Assembly: GCA_019454145.1 (NCBI GenBank) | Contig: CP075366.1 | Span: 161,564 to 225,563, forward strand | DNA: 64,000 bases | Source of the DNA: Fimbriimonadaceae bacterium | GTDB taxonomy: Bacteria; Armatimonadota; Fimbriimonadia; Fimbriimonadales; Fimbriimonadaceae | Direction of reading: 5' to 3' | Shown: one piece after another, positions 16,640 to 23,698 of the stretch | Position numbering within the stretch: the stretch's first letter is position 1 | Layout: each line of letters begins with the position of its first letter | Position numbers and translations under genes: made by a program | The notes under the pieces: generated by a model | Seen by the model: the letters and a program-made list of their open reading frames with translations, nothing else | Told to the model about the DNA's origin: nothing | Databases searched by the model: none

Positions 16640-18094
16640 TTATCCGCCGCGTAAGAGTTGAAGCACGCTTTGCGGTGACTGCGACGCCTGCGCCAGAACC
16701 GCAAGACCGGATTCCCGCAAGATATTGATCTTGGTGTATTCGGTCATTTCTCGCGCCATGTCAGCATCGCGGATATAGCTTTCTGAAGCGGTGAGATTTT
16801 CTTCTGTGACACCCAGTGAGCGGACGTTTGAATCAAGGAAGTTTTGTTGGAACGATCCCAGGGAACCTCGAATCACGCCGAGTTGCTGAACCGCAGCATC
16901 AATAATTTGGATCGCTTGGGTCGCCCCTTGTTCGTTTGTAATGTCAACCGTATCAATTGATTGACCGGAAATCACGTTTAATCCAAGGTCAGCGGCAAAA
17001 ACGCTTGGTAAGCTGAATGAAGCGAACTGGTTAGCGTTGGCTCCAATTTGGAATCGGACAGCTCCTACTGTAACGCTACCAATGGTGTTGGAACCCGCAG
17101 TCGCGTTACCCGCCGCAGTGATGACCATTCGGTTACCACCGGGGGAGGTGAGTGTTAAACCGTTGACTCCCGGCCCTTGTCCGCCAGTGAATCGCTCGAC
17201 TTGGGTTGCCGGACTTGGTTCGACCGGAACGGTAACGTCAAAAATCGCATCGGTTCCCAGAACCGCTGAAGTTGCCGCACCACCGTTAAGAATGTTGGAG
17301 GTTTCGGTGTATTGAATCGGGAATCGGCTACCGAATTCGACTGAAGTTAGTGAAATTCCGCCGCCCGCTGTGTGCCCTGCAATTACTCCGGTGAGGTTTG
17401 CCTTCGAGTTGATTTTTGCTAGCAAACTGCCAACCGTTTCACCTGGCTCGCTGGTGAACGAAACGCCGTTGATCGCAAAAACGCCCGCGTTAACGCTTGA
17501 AGAAGCGTTTGCAAAAGTATTCGCCATTGGAGCGATGGTTGATTGAGTTGCCGCTTGAACTCGGGCGATGTCAATTGCACCGGAGCGGATGGTTTCTCCG
17601 TTAATGCTGCTGCCGAGGAACAAACTGGAAACGTCGGTTGTGTTGGTGACGTTGGCAATGGTTCCACTCGCACCGTTAAGAAGCTTCTTTTGACCCCAAC
17701 TTGTATGATCAGCAATACGGTTGAGTGAGGCAACGATATTGCGAATCTGATTTTGATTGGCTTGGAGCGTGTTGGCATCAACAACTGCGGTGTTCGCGGA
17801 TGAAACCGCAAGTGCCCGCATAGATTGCAAGAGTCGGCTGACTTCTTCTAGTGCGCCTTCCGCAGTTTTAGAAAGGTTGACGGCATCTTGTGAGTTGCGA
17901 ATGGCTTGCTGAACGCCTTTGATCTGCGCTCGCAGCCCTTCGCTGATGATCATTCCCGATGGATCATCGGCGGCACTGTTGATCCGTAGACCTGTGCTCA
18001 GCCGCGTAATGGCCCCTTGCAACATATTCTCGTTGACATCGAGCTGTCGCATGGCGGTCATTGCCGGGATGTTTGTGTTTATCCTTAAACTCAC
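16640..18094 (-). CDS. fliC: Flagellin
   Basis: This is a 484-residue flagellin with the conserved D0/D1 ends. The N-terminus has MSLRINTNIPAMTAMRQLDV, AITRLSTGLRINSAADDPSG and RNSQDAVNLSKTAEGALEEV. The C-terminus has ITNEQGATQAIQIIDAAVQQ, SYIRDADMAREMTEYTK and LAQASQSPQSVLQLLRGG. The central part (about 150-350) is the variable surface domain. The start is GTG with a GGAG ribosome binding site. No other flagellar gene is in the window, so the gene stands alone. It is closed by the terminator at 16576-16616. Confidence 0.95.
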   Translation of the reverse strand: MSLRINTNIPAMTAMRQLDVNENMLQGAITRLSTGLRINSAADDPSGMIISEGLRAQIKGVQQAIRNSQDAVNLSKTAEGALEEVSRLLQSMRALAVSSANTAVVDANTLQANQNQIRNIVASLNRIADHTSWGQKKLLNGASGTIANVTNTTDVSSLFLGSSINGETIRSGAIDIARVQAATQSTIAPMANTFANASSSVNAGVFAINGVSFTSEPGETVGSLLAKINSKANLTGVIAGHTAGGGISLTSVEFGSRFPIQYTETSNILNGGAATSAVLGTDAIFDVTVPVEPSPATQVERFTGGQGPGVNGLTLTSPGGNRMVITAAGNATAGSNTIGSVTVGAVRFQIGANANQFASFSLPSVFAADLGLNVISGQSIDTVDITNEQGATQAIQIIDAAVQQLGVIRGSLGSFQQNFLDSNVRSLGVTEENLTASESYIRDADMAREMTEYTKINILRESGLAVLAQASQSPQSVLQLLRGG

Positions 18095-18121
18095 TTTTTA
18101 GGCTCCAAATGCAGGAAAATC

Positions 18122-18138
18122 GAAAATTGTCAATTTTC
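18122..18138 (-). promoter_or_regulatory. Inverted repeat in the flagellin upstream region
   Basis: GAAAATTG and CAATTTTC flank a single T about 30 bp before the flagellin start. It could be an operator or a leader hairpin. I could not identify a convincing sigma-28 or sigma-54 promoter in the same gap. Confidence 0.35.
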
Positions 18139-18259
18139 CATGTGAAATCTTTGGCGATATATGGAACAAACTTTAGTCAACTTGTGAGGTTTATGTTTTC
18201 GGATGGAACTTCGACCACATTGAAATGAGTCTAAATTGGGTGCCATTTGGGGGGACTAT

Positions 18260-18706
18260 TTGAAAGATTTGAGGCGTGAGCTGCTTCTCAAAATGATTGA
18301 CTACGAGCTTTGGGCGAATGAGGCCTGGATTAACTATTTGCCCAAGTTTGAAAATCGGAAGCGGGCAAAACAGATTCTTCTTCACATTGTCGGATGCCAC
18401 AGCGGATGGATTACCAGCGTGGATGACTGGAAAGATGTTCCTGATGAAGAACTGGAACTCGAACGCGACTTGCCGGAATTATTGCGTCGATGGAAAAACG
18501 TTGTTCAAACCCGTGATTTGGATGAAGTTCTCAAATGGAATCAAGGGAAGGGTCAGAGCCGATCTGTGTTATTGCACGAGCTTGTTCACCATGTAATGAA
18601 CCACGGAACGTATCATCGAGGTCATCTCAGAGGCCTCGCGGAAAGCGAAGGCCTCAAAGATTTCCCGGAAACCGATAGCGTTGGTTTCTTTATTAAGCGA
18701 GATTAG
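18260..18706 (+). CDS. DinB family protein
   Basis: The product is about 148 residues of four-helix DinB/YfiT-like type. Features are MIDYELWANEAWINYLP, ILLHIVGCHSGWI with the first metal-ligand His, and the late HELVHHVMNHGTYHRGHLRG, whose HxxxHxxYHRGHL pattern supplies the remaining ligands. The bacterial family includes bacillithiol- or mycothiol-dependent transferases and many proteins of unknown role. No ATG is suitably placed. The best start is TTG at 18260, preceded by GGGGGGACTAT; a TTG at 18236 is the alternative. The stop overlaps the convergent gene by 4 bp. Confidence 0.8.
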   Translation: MKDLRRELLLKMIDYELWANEAWINYLPKFENRKRAKQILLHIVGCHSGWITSVDDWKDVPDEELELERDLPELLRRWKNVVQTRDLDEVLKWNQGKGQSRSVLLHELVHHVMNHGTYHRGHLRGLAESEGLKDFPETDSVGFFIKRD

Positions 18707-19869
18707 ATCGCCTGGTTTACGCCTTGGCTTGAGGGCTGAGCCGCTCGTGCCATGTGAGGCTTGGTGAGTGAACCGAATGCCTGCTTTAGTTGAGTCATTG
18801 CCGAATCCTTTGGCCTGAACAAAGCAAGTGGAGTTCTTACCGCCCAAGATTTAGACATGTGCTTGGAAGCAGGAATTGAACCAGCGAATGAGATTCGATC
18901 GTGACCCAACATTGAGCGGACTTTGAGGAACGCTTTCTTGGCTTCTCCGGCAGATGCAGCTTCATTGAACAACAACTGAGGGGTTGCATACGGATTGCTG
19001 TCGCAAATCAGCTTGGCTTGAACTAGCGCATTGTGAAGCGAAGTTGGTTCGGTTGTCGTGACGATGACCACTTGATCAGATCGCAATGCGTAGGTCATTT
19101 GCAAGTCGCTCATTTCCGAGCCAAGGTCAATCAGCCAGAAGTCGAAGTGATCGGCGAATTGGCTAGGAGATGCACCGAGGTCGTGGAGTTCCGTGTGATC
19201 AAGACGAAGGTCGGAACCTGGTTCACCTGCTAAGACCCGGACGCCGGCCGAACCCATACTGAGGGCCGCCCACGGAGTGCTGATCTTTCGGCTGAGGTCG
19301 CGCAAAGTAGATTTCGGTTTTGAGCCGAGAGCAATGTGCGCGGTAGGATTGGCAAAGTGCGCATCCAGCAAACCAACTTTGTTACCGATTTGCGCTAAAT
19401 GAACCGAGAGGTTTGCTGCTACGGATGTCGTGCCTACACCGCCTTTTGCGCCAAGGAATGCGACCGTCCGGCAAGGTTGGCTGGCAAATTCGAGATTGGT
19501 GTGAATTTCACGGTCGGTGATTTCAGGTTTTTCGCCGCAGAGCAGGTCAAGCAAAGCCGGAGCCTGAGGAACCAACCGAGTTCCGTATTGGCGTTCAAAC
19601 GCTTCGGTAAACAAATCTTGGGGAACCTTGACGAGGGTCAGCCGTTTTTGGAGTTGAAATTGGAGTTGCGTGAGCAAGTTCAAATCAAACGGCCCTGGCC
19701 CTGCGCACACAAGCGAACCGCCCATTGTTCGCAAAGGAAGAATGTTATGCATAGAAGCAAGGTTTGCGGGCAAGAGAGCTAGTGCTTCGGCCTGCGGGAT
19801 CAATCGCACGGGCGCGGCGGAATTATTAGCAACGTGATTCATAGACAGCCTCTGTGGTTCGTGTTCCAC
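18703..19869 (-). CDS. MshEN-like domain fused to a ParA/MinD-type ATPase (CpaE/FlhG-like)
   Basis: This is a 388-residue protein. Residues of about 20-110 (LIPQAEALALLPANLASMHN, ILPLRTMGGSLVCAG, LQFQLQKRLTLVKVPQDLFT, AFERQYGT) resemble the N-terminal domain of GspE/PilB/MshE ATPases, which binds c-di-GMP in MshE. From about residue 130 a deviant Walker A, FLGAKGGVGTTSVAANLS, starts a ParA/MinD-type ATPase; VVIVTTTEPTSLHNALVQAK follows. Such ATPases place pili, flagella or secretion machines (TadZ/CpaE, FlhG). It is two genes from flagellin, so flagellar or pilus positioning is a reasonable guess. It is unlikely to be the ParA partner of the nearby ParB. Confidence 0.75.
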   Translation of the reverse strand: MEHEPQRLSMNHVANNSAAPVRLIPQAEALALLPANLASMHNILPLRTMGGSLVCAGPGPFDLNLLTQLQFQLQKRLTLVKVPQDLFTEAFERQYGTRLVPQAPALLDLLCGEKPEITDREIHTNLEFASQPCRTVAFLGAKGGVGTTSVAANLSVHLAQIGNKVGLLDAHFANPTAHIALGSKPKSTLRDLSRKISTPWAALSMGSAGVRVLAGEPGSDLRLDHTELHDLGASPSQFADHFDFWLIDLGSEMSDLQMTYALRSDQVVIVTTTEPTSLHNALVQAKLICDSNPYATPQLLFNEAASAGEAKKAFLKVRSMLGHDRISFAGSIPASKHMSKSWAVRTPLALFRPKDSAMTQLKQAFGSLTKPHMARAAQPSSQGVNQAI

Positions 19870-20014
19870 TTACGAGCAAGATTCGCGCCACAACTTGTAC
19901 TAGGAATTATTGATGCGAAGAAAGCAATAAATTAATTGAGATACTAGGAAAGCGGATTTACGCAGGGCTGGCAAGAGAACGCATAGAACTAACAGATAGA
20001 TTCAATGAAAAGGC

Positions 20015-20063
20015 ATAAAAATAGTGGGTTTGGCTGTCGAACTAGAGAGTCAAACCCACTATT
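20015..20063 (-). terminator. Intrinsic terminator after PEP-CTERM gene
   Basis: A 13-bp perfect stem (20020-20032 with 20051-20063) with an 18-nt loop is followed on the minus strand by TTTTT. It lies 14 bp past the stop at 20077. Confidence 0.85.
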
Positions 20064-20076
20064 TAGGATCAGATGA

Positions 20077-20889
20077 TTATTTGCGCTTTCGTCGAGCGGC
20101 AGCCGCAAGACCAGCCGCCGCGAGAACTGCCATGGTAGCTGGTTCAGGAACTGCGTCAGTGGTTGCTCGGATGGAAAGGTTATCCATCGCAAGACCAGCG
20201 TCATTGCCCGCATCATTGGTATCTCTCCATGCGAAGAACATACTAGAGCCGTTGGCAAGTGGGGTTTGCAGAGTCAAGGTTGCTGCAACCAGTGCTTGGT
20301 TAGCTGGATCATTTCCGTCAAGGGCACCGTTAGATGATGCAACAAATGCGGGGCCAGTAATATCCCAACCTGTGAATGCAGTCATACCAGCATCGCTCAA
20401 GAAGTTTGAACTGTTTGCAGATCCCCCGTTAAAACCGTAGAATGCGGTCAGCACGTTGGTTACGACGGTACTGGATCGCCAAAATTCGGCCGTGAAGCTG
20501 AGTGTGATCGAAGTGATGTTTGCGCCCGAGTTGTTGATAAGTTCAAAACCGAAGCCGCCAACGTTTGATCCAGAAGCCAATGCTCCCAATGCTCTTTCGG
20601 TTGCGTTACCAGTCCCGTAGCTGTACAATGCGCCGGAGGTAGCTGCTCCTCCGCTAACTACAAAGTTCATTGAACTGCCCGTACCACCAATCCGTCCACC
20701 AACAAAGCCAGTGGAACCTGGAATTGCAACCTGGTTTAAAGCTGTGAACAATCCAGCTGAATCGACCGAATTTGGCAGGGAATCAAAATCTTCGTTAATA
20801 ATCGCACCGGTGAAGCTGTACGATGCGCTTGCAGTAGCTGACAATGCAACCATGCCGAGCGTAAGGGAGGCGAAAGCAATCTTTTTCAT
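20077..20889 (-). CDS. PEP-CTERM sorted secreted protein (paralog 1)
   Basis: This protein of about 270 residues has a signal peptide (MKKIAFASLTLGMVALSATASA) and a C-terminal sorting tail DAVPEPATMAVLAAAGLAAA followed by RRKRK: the VPEP motif, a transmembrane helix and a basic end. Exosortase is expected to cleave at the PEP and release it to the cell surface. The body is Gly/Ser/Asn-rich with a FGFELINNSGANITSITLSF segment and a late DNLSIRATTDAVPEP. The start is taken at MKKIAF (20889), not the in-frame ATG 27 bases earlier. It is closely similar to the gene at 21655-22464. Confidence 0.88.
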   Translation of the reverse strand: MKKIAFASLTLGMVALSATASASYSFTGAIINEDFDSLPNSVDSAGLFTALNQVAIPGSTGFVGGRIGGTGSSMNFVVSGGAATSGALYSYGTGNATERALGALASGSNVGGFGFELINNSGANITSITLSFTAEFWRSSTVVTNVLTAFYGFNGGSANSSNFLSDAGMTAFTGWDITGPAFVASSNGALDGNDPANQALVAATLTLQTPLANGSSMFFAWRDTNDAGNDAGLAMDNLSIRATTDAVPEPATMAVLAAAGLAAAARRKRK

Positions 20890-21053
20890 TTTTTCCAATC
20901 CTGAAAGGGAATTCAACGGCCCAAATTAGGCCGACTCGAATTTGATAAGAATATCTTAAGGAAATGTTAAAGGCTAGTCACCGGTAGGTCAATCCAGTAC
21001 ATTTGCGGGTATTGGGGAGTGCCTTTGTGCTCAGTCTAGACTTAGCCTGTGCA

Positions 21054-21093
21054 ACCCCTCCCTTAATCCCTCCCCGAACTTCGGGGAGGGAAT
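21054..21093 (+). repeat. A-type GC-rich palindrome, copy 1
   Basis: A tail CAACCCCTCCCTTAAT is followed by CCCTCCCCGA-ACT-TCGGGGAGGG, a 10-bp perfect stem (21068-21090). The same unit recurs at 21179 (inverted), 21604, 22635 and 26734. Confidence 0.85.
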
Positions 21094-21178
21094 TCCGGGA
21101 TGCAATTTGCCGAATATGCGGGTCTAACTCCACATACTCGCAAAACGTAAGTCAATACTTTTGAAGAATCTCGCAAGG

Positions 21179-21219
21179 AACTCCCTCCCCGAAGTTCGGG
21201 GAGGGTAGGGAGGGGTTGC
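21179..21219 (-). repeat. A-type palindrome, copy 2 (inverted; left boundary of DUF559 unit)
   Basis: This is the reverse complement of the A-type unit, ending GGGAGGGGTTG toward the DUF559 gene, whose stop codon begins two bases further on (21221). With copy 3 it forms a pair of inverted repeats around that gene. Confidence 0.85.
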
Positions 21220-21220
21220 C

Positions 21221-21571
21221 CTACCGAGCCACGGCCTCAACAATCCGCTCAACAACCCAATCAATTTGCTTGATAACGTCTAAATTGTCGAAATACAGGA
21301 TTTGCCAGCCTTGATCATGGAAAAATTTTTCACGAATTAAATCAGCAGATCCAGATTCGGCGTGGCTCTTTCCAATTAGTTCAATAACAGTTTTTGACTT
21401 GAGATGAGCAAAGTCAGCTATGTACGGGCCAACTGGATGCTGGCGTCTAAAGACGAGGTTTTCTGATCTAAGAACACGGAGTCGGCTCCATAATGCCGCT
21501 TCTACAGTGGTGAGGTTTTTGCGATTATTTTTACTAAAAGATTTAGCTTGGCTAGTTGCAAAGCGTTTCAC
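21221..21571 (-). CDS. DUF559 (Vsr-like) endonuclease-domain protein
   Basis: This 116-residue protein has a GTG start. It follows the DUF559 pattern: NRKNLTTVEAALWSRLRVLR, then ENLVFRRQHPVGPYIADFAH, TVIELIGKSHAE, and LIREKFFHDQGWQILYFDN. The family has the restriction-endonuclease-like fold related to Vsr and RecB nucleases. The Asp of ADF and the Glu of IEL are kept. The usual D in the E-x-D-G motif is Ile here (ELIGKSH), so activity may be reduced or changed. The gene is enclosed by inverted palindromic repeats, with the stop codon touching one of them. The actual substrate is unknown. Confidence 0.8.
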   Translation of the reverse strand: MKRFATSQAKSFSKNNRKNLTTVEAALWSRLRVLRSENLVFRRQHPVGPYIADFAHLKSKTVIELIGKSHAESGSADLIREKFFHDQGWQILYFDNLDVIKQIDWVVERIVEAVAR

Positions 21572-21603
21572 AAAATATTTCAGCTGAGCGAATCAAAGAA
21601 TAT

Positions 21604-21646
21604 CAACCCCTCCCTTTATCCCTCCCCGAAGTTCGGGGAGGGAATT
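21604..21646 (+). repeat. A-type palindrome, copy 3 (right boundary of DUF559 unit)
   Basis: Forward orientation, CAACCCCTCCCTTTATCC then a 10-bp stem around the GAAGTTC centre. It ends 8 bp from the stop codon of PEP-CTERM paralog 2, so it also forms the 3' hairpin of that transcript. Confidence 0.85.
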
Positions 21647-21654
21647 AGTCGTGC

Positions 21655-22464
21655 TTACTTGCGCTTTCGTCGAGCAACTGCGGCAAGTCCAGCCGCCGCG
21701 AGAACCGCCACAGTTGCTGGCTCAGGCACTGCATCGGTAGTTGCAGAAATGGTCAGATCGTCAATTGCAAGACCAGCATCGTTACCGCCATCATTGATGT
21801 CGTTCCAGCTGACAAAGAAGCTTTGACCGTTAGCAAGCGGAGTACTGAACGTAAATGTGCCAATAACCGAAGCTTGATTGTTAGGGTTGTTGCCATCAAG
21901 TGCGCCGTTAGAAGCAACTGGGCCAGGGCCAACGATATCCCACGAAGTGAAAGCAGCCATCGAACTGTCGGTAAGGAAGTTCGATGAGTTAGCCGAGCCA
22001 CCAGAAACGCCAACGGTAGCCGCAAGCACGTTTTGCACGGAAGTGCTGGATCGCCAGAATTCTGCGGTGAATCGAAGGGTAACCGAAGTCATAGCCGAAC
22101 CGGAGTTGTTCACGAGTTCAAAACCAAATGCGCCCCAGTTGCTACCAGAAGCAATAGAGCCTAGCGCGCGCTCACCTGAACCAGAAGCTCCGTAGCTGTA
22201 AAGAGCGCCAGAGTTACCAGTACCAGCATCGGCAACAAAGTTCATTGCGCTGCCACTGCCTCCAACACGAGTGCCAACAAATCCGGTTGTGCCTGGGATA
22301 GCGGTTTGGGTGCCGACGGTGAACAAGCCCGTGGTGGTTCCGGAGCTTGGAAGCGAGTTGAAATCTTCGGTGATATTTGCACCAGTGAAGATATAAGCAG
22401 CTTGTGCGGTCGCAGAAAATGCGACGAGCCCTAAGGTGAGGGTTGCGAAAGCGAGTTTTTTCAT
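21655..22464 (-). CDS. PEP-CTERM sorted secreted protein (paralog 2)
   Basis: This protein of about 269 residues has signal peptide MKKLAFATLTLGLVAFSATA and sorting tail DAVPEPATVAVLAAAGLAAV ending RRKRK. Many segments match paralog 1 position by position: ITEDFNSLP, PGTTGFVGTRVGGSGSAMNF, SYG...ERALGS(I/L)ASGSN, FGFELVNNSGSAMTSVTL, FTAEFWRSS, NDINDGGNDAGLAIDDL. The start at MKKLAF (22464) is chosen over an ATG 12 bases earlier by comparison with paralog 1. Both are probably exported to the cell surface through an exosortase that is not encoded in this window. Confidence 0.88.
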   Translation of the reverse strand: MKKLAFATLTLGLVAFSATAQAAYIFTGANITEDFNSLPSSGTTTGLFTVGTQTAIPGTTGFVGTRVGGSGSAMNFVADAGTGNSGALYSYGASGSGERALGSIASGSNWGAFGFELVNNSGSAMTSVTLRFTAEFWRSSTSVQNVLAATVGVSGGSANSSNFLTDSSMAAFTSWDIVGPGPVASNGALDGNNPNNQASVIGTFTFSTPLANGQSFFVSWNDINDGGNDAGLAIDDLTISATTDAVPEPATVAVLAAAGLAAVARRKRK

Positions 22465-22602
22465 TTTTTCATCCAATCCTGTTCAAGGAAATTCAACGAT
22501 CCGGTGGGATCAGGTTCAATTTGGATGGGGAATTTGAAGGCTGAGTTAAGCCCGGGACGAAATTTGCATTAACAACGAAAAGTTAATCTTGGAAGTTTGT
22601 TG

Positions 22603-22631
22603 ACCTCACCCCTTGGCCCCCTCTGGGGGAT
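22603..22631 (+). repeat. B-type repeat (ACCTCACCCC ... CCCCCT), copy 1
   Basis: The unit begins ACCTCACCCCTTGGCCCCCT and ends in a short G-rich arm. Its leading part matches the insertion at 25984 in the yjbR gene. Confidence 0.55.
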
Positions 22632-22634
22632 AAT

Positions 22635-22678
22635 CAACCCCTCCCTTAATCCCTCCCCGATCTTCGGGGTGGGAATTC
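22635..22678 (+). repeat. A-type palindrome, copy 4
   Basis: CAACCCCTCCCTTAATCC is followed by a stem CCCTCCCCGA / TCGGGGTGGG that has one G-T change compared with the other copies. It lies directly after a B-type repeat. Confidence 0.8.
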
Positions 22679-22696
22679 ATTCGGATAAACCCACTC

Positions 22697-22730
22697 GGTC
22701 ACGATGCGACCACCCTTCCCAAGTGGGAGG
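22697..22730 (+). repeat. D-type repeat (GGTCACGATGCGACCACCC), copy 1
   Basis: GGTCACGATGCGACCACCCT shares 18 of 19 positions with GGTCGCGATGCGACCACCCT at 26492. It is followed by a CTTCCCAAGTGGGAGG stem. Confidence 0.6.
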
Positions 22731-22743
22731 AAATCTTTGGATT

Positions 22744-22775
22744 AACCCTCCTCCCCAGAATTGGGGAGGAGGGTT
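22744..22775 (+). repeat. C-type palindrome, copy 1
   Basis: AACCCTCCTCCCCA and TGGGGAGGAGGGTT pair almost perfectly around GAAT. A partial copy lies at 22926-22946, and a decayed one near 26615-26645. Confidence 0.75.
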
Positions 22776-22787
22776 AGCTTTGATTTG

Positions 22788-22811
22788 GGTGGCACGGGTT
22801 TCAACCCGTGT
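22788..22811 (+). repeat. E-type repeat (GGTGGCACGGGT ... ACCCGTG), copy 1
   Basis: GGTGGCACGGGTTTCAACCCG followed by TG forms a CACGGGT/ACCCGTG stem. An inverted relative lies at 26556-26588. Confidence 0.6.
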
Positions 22812-22925
22812 AGGTGAAACATCTAATTTCGCGTAGCAAACGGGTGTTAGTTGCTTGATCCCTACCTTTGCATTGCAAAGATAGGGGCACTGGCATCTCA
22901 AATAAATGCAACCTAGCCTTAGAGT

Positions 22926-22946
22926 TCCTCCCAGAATTGGGGAGGA
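22926..22946 (+). repeat. C-type palindrome, copy 2 (shortened)
   Basis: TCCTCCCAGAATTGGGGAGG followed by A is the same centre as copy 1 with shorter arms. Confidence 0.6.
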
Positions 22947-22954
22947 GTCTTAAA

Positions 22955-22989
22955 CAGAAATAACCGCACTTTGATATGAAAGCGCGGTT
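22955..22989 (-). terminator. Intrinsic terminator after the second cNMP gene
   Basis: An 11-bp stem with one mismatch (22962-22972 with 22979-22989) and a GATATG loop is followed on the minus strand by a T-rich stretch. It lies 30 bp past the stop at 23020. Confidence 0.7.
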
Positions 22990-23019
22990 AATTATTTTGG
23001 CCAAGGAATCAGAGCTAAG

Positions 23020-23460
23020 TTACCGTTCGACGACGCTATCCAACGCGACGTTGGCGGCGCGGAGGCGAGCGGTGAGGATGCGGGCGATGTTGAGCAGAAT
23101 CACCTTAGCGATGGATGGTTCATCGTTCATGAGTTGCCACAGCATGGCGTTGGGAATGGTGGCGACCTTGGTTCCGCCCGCACTGACCACGGTTGCCGAG
23201 CGAGGTTTATCGTCAATGAGCGACATTTCCCCAATAACGGAGCCCGGGCCGGCTTCGGCGATTTCTTCACCGGAGAATGTTTTGATCTTGGCCGAGCCTT
23301 CCAGAACGATCATAAGATCGGCATCTTTTGCGAACTGTCGAACCAAAATATCTCCTCCGCCGAATTCCTTTGTGCCGCTGATCGCGGCGATTTGAGAAAT
23401 CTGAGTGGGGTTAAGTCCCTGCATGAGATAGTTATTCTCGAGGGCGGAGTGAAGATCCAT
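23020..23460 (-). CDS. Cyclic nucleotide-binding domain protein (paralog)
   Basis: This protein of about 146 residues is a single cNMP-binding domain. It reads MDLHSALENNYLMQGLNPTQ, ISQIAAISGTKEFGGGDILV, ADLMIVLEGSAKIKTF, and the cassette GSVIGEMSLIDDKPRSATVV. It is paralogous to the protein at 15189-15632; the alignment of both N-termini (MDL...) sets the start at 23460, although in-frame ATGs exist at 23466, 23472 and 23508. Neither has a DNA-binding or enzymatic domain. It is transcribed away from groES. Confidence 0.85.
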   Translation of the reverse strand: MDLHSALENNYLMQGLNPTQISQIAAISGTKEFGGGDILVRQFAKDADLMIVLEGSAKIKTFSGEEIAEAGPGSVIGEMSLIDDKPRSATVVSAGGTKVATIPNAMLWQLMNDEPSIAKVILLNIARILTARLRAANVALDSVVER

Positions 23461-23633
23461 GGCCATTGACATGATAACAGTATGCCAGTTGAATGGGCTA
23501 GAGGGCAATAGTAGGCAGTTTCTGTTTAAGATTCAAAAGATTATTCGTAGTCCAGAAATGTGGGATTTTGGTCCGTATTTTAGCAGTCGGCCTACGAGAT
23601 TGCCAAATTGTAGAGTCTCCGCAAGTAGAATCA

Positions 23634-23660
23634 TTAGCAGAACCAAGCCACGAGTGCTAA
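23634..23660 (+). promoter_or_regulatory. CIRCE operator of groES-groEL
   Basis: TTAGCAGAA-N9-GAGTGCTAA matches the CIRCE consensus TTAGCACTC-N9-GAGTGCTAA. The right arm is perfect and the left arm keeps 6 of 9. It lies 38 bp before the groES start. By family knowledge HrcA binds here and represses the chaperonin operon until heat stress. hrcA is not in the window. A TAGAAT at 23626-23631 just before it could be the -10 box. Confidence 0.85.
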
Positions 23661-23698
23661 CCGTGGTTTGTATTTAAAACGGAGATTATTGAAACACA

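Larger units (their letters stand above)
20890..21220. other. Gene-free stretch with two inverted palindromic repeats
   Basis: Upstream of PEP-CTERM paralog 1 this stretch contains the promoter region and then two copies of the A-type palindrome at 21054-21093 (forward) and 21179-21219 (inverted). The 85 bp between them are AT-richer and contain no recognisable gene. Confidence 0.6.
21179..21646. mobile_element. Putative DUF559 element bounded by inverted palindromes
   Basis: This is a 468-bp unit with inverted A-type palindrome (21179-21219), the DUF559 gene (21221-21571, minus), 32 bp, and forward A-type palindrome (21604-21646). The CAACCCC tails of both copies point inward and the strong stems lie outside. 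It sits between two paralogous PEP-CTERM genes, which suggests it arrived after or with their duplication. No target-site duplication was recognised. Calling it mobile is inference from the architecture. Confidence 0.45.
22465..23019. other. Gene-free stretch filled with several palindrome families
   Basis: About 550 bp without a credible gene. It contains, in order, a B-type repeat (22603-22631), an A-type repeat (22635-22678), a D-type repeat (22697-22730), a C-type palindrome (22744-22775), an E-type repeat (22788-22811), a second C-type palindrome (22926-22946), and a terminator (22962-22989). Open frames here translate the repeats and are not real genes. Confidence 0.7.

Noticed and set aside
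22597..22836. Small frames across the repeat cluster
   Set aside because: They translate palindromes (Pro/Ser/Gly-rich runs) and lack ribosome binding sites.
23600..23631. TTGCCA and TAGAAT as a groES promoter
   Set aside because: The 20-bp spacing is too long for a confident sigma-70 call; only the -10 is mentioned with the CIRCE.
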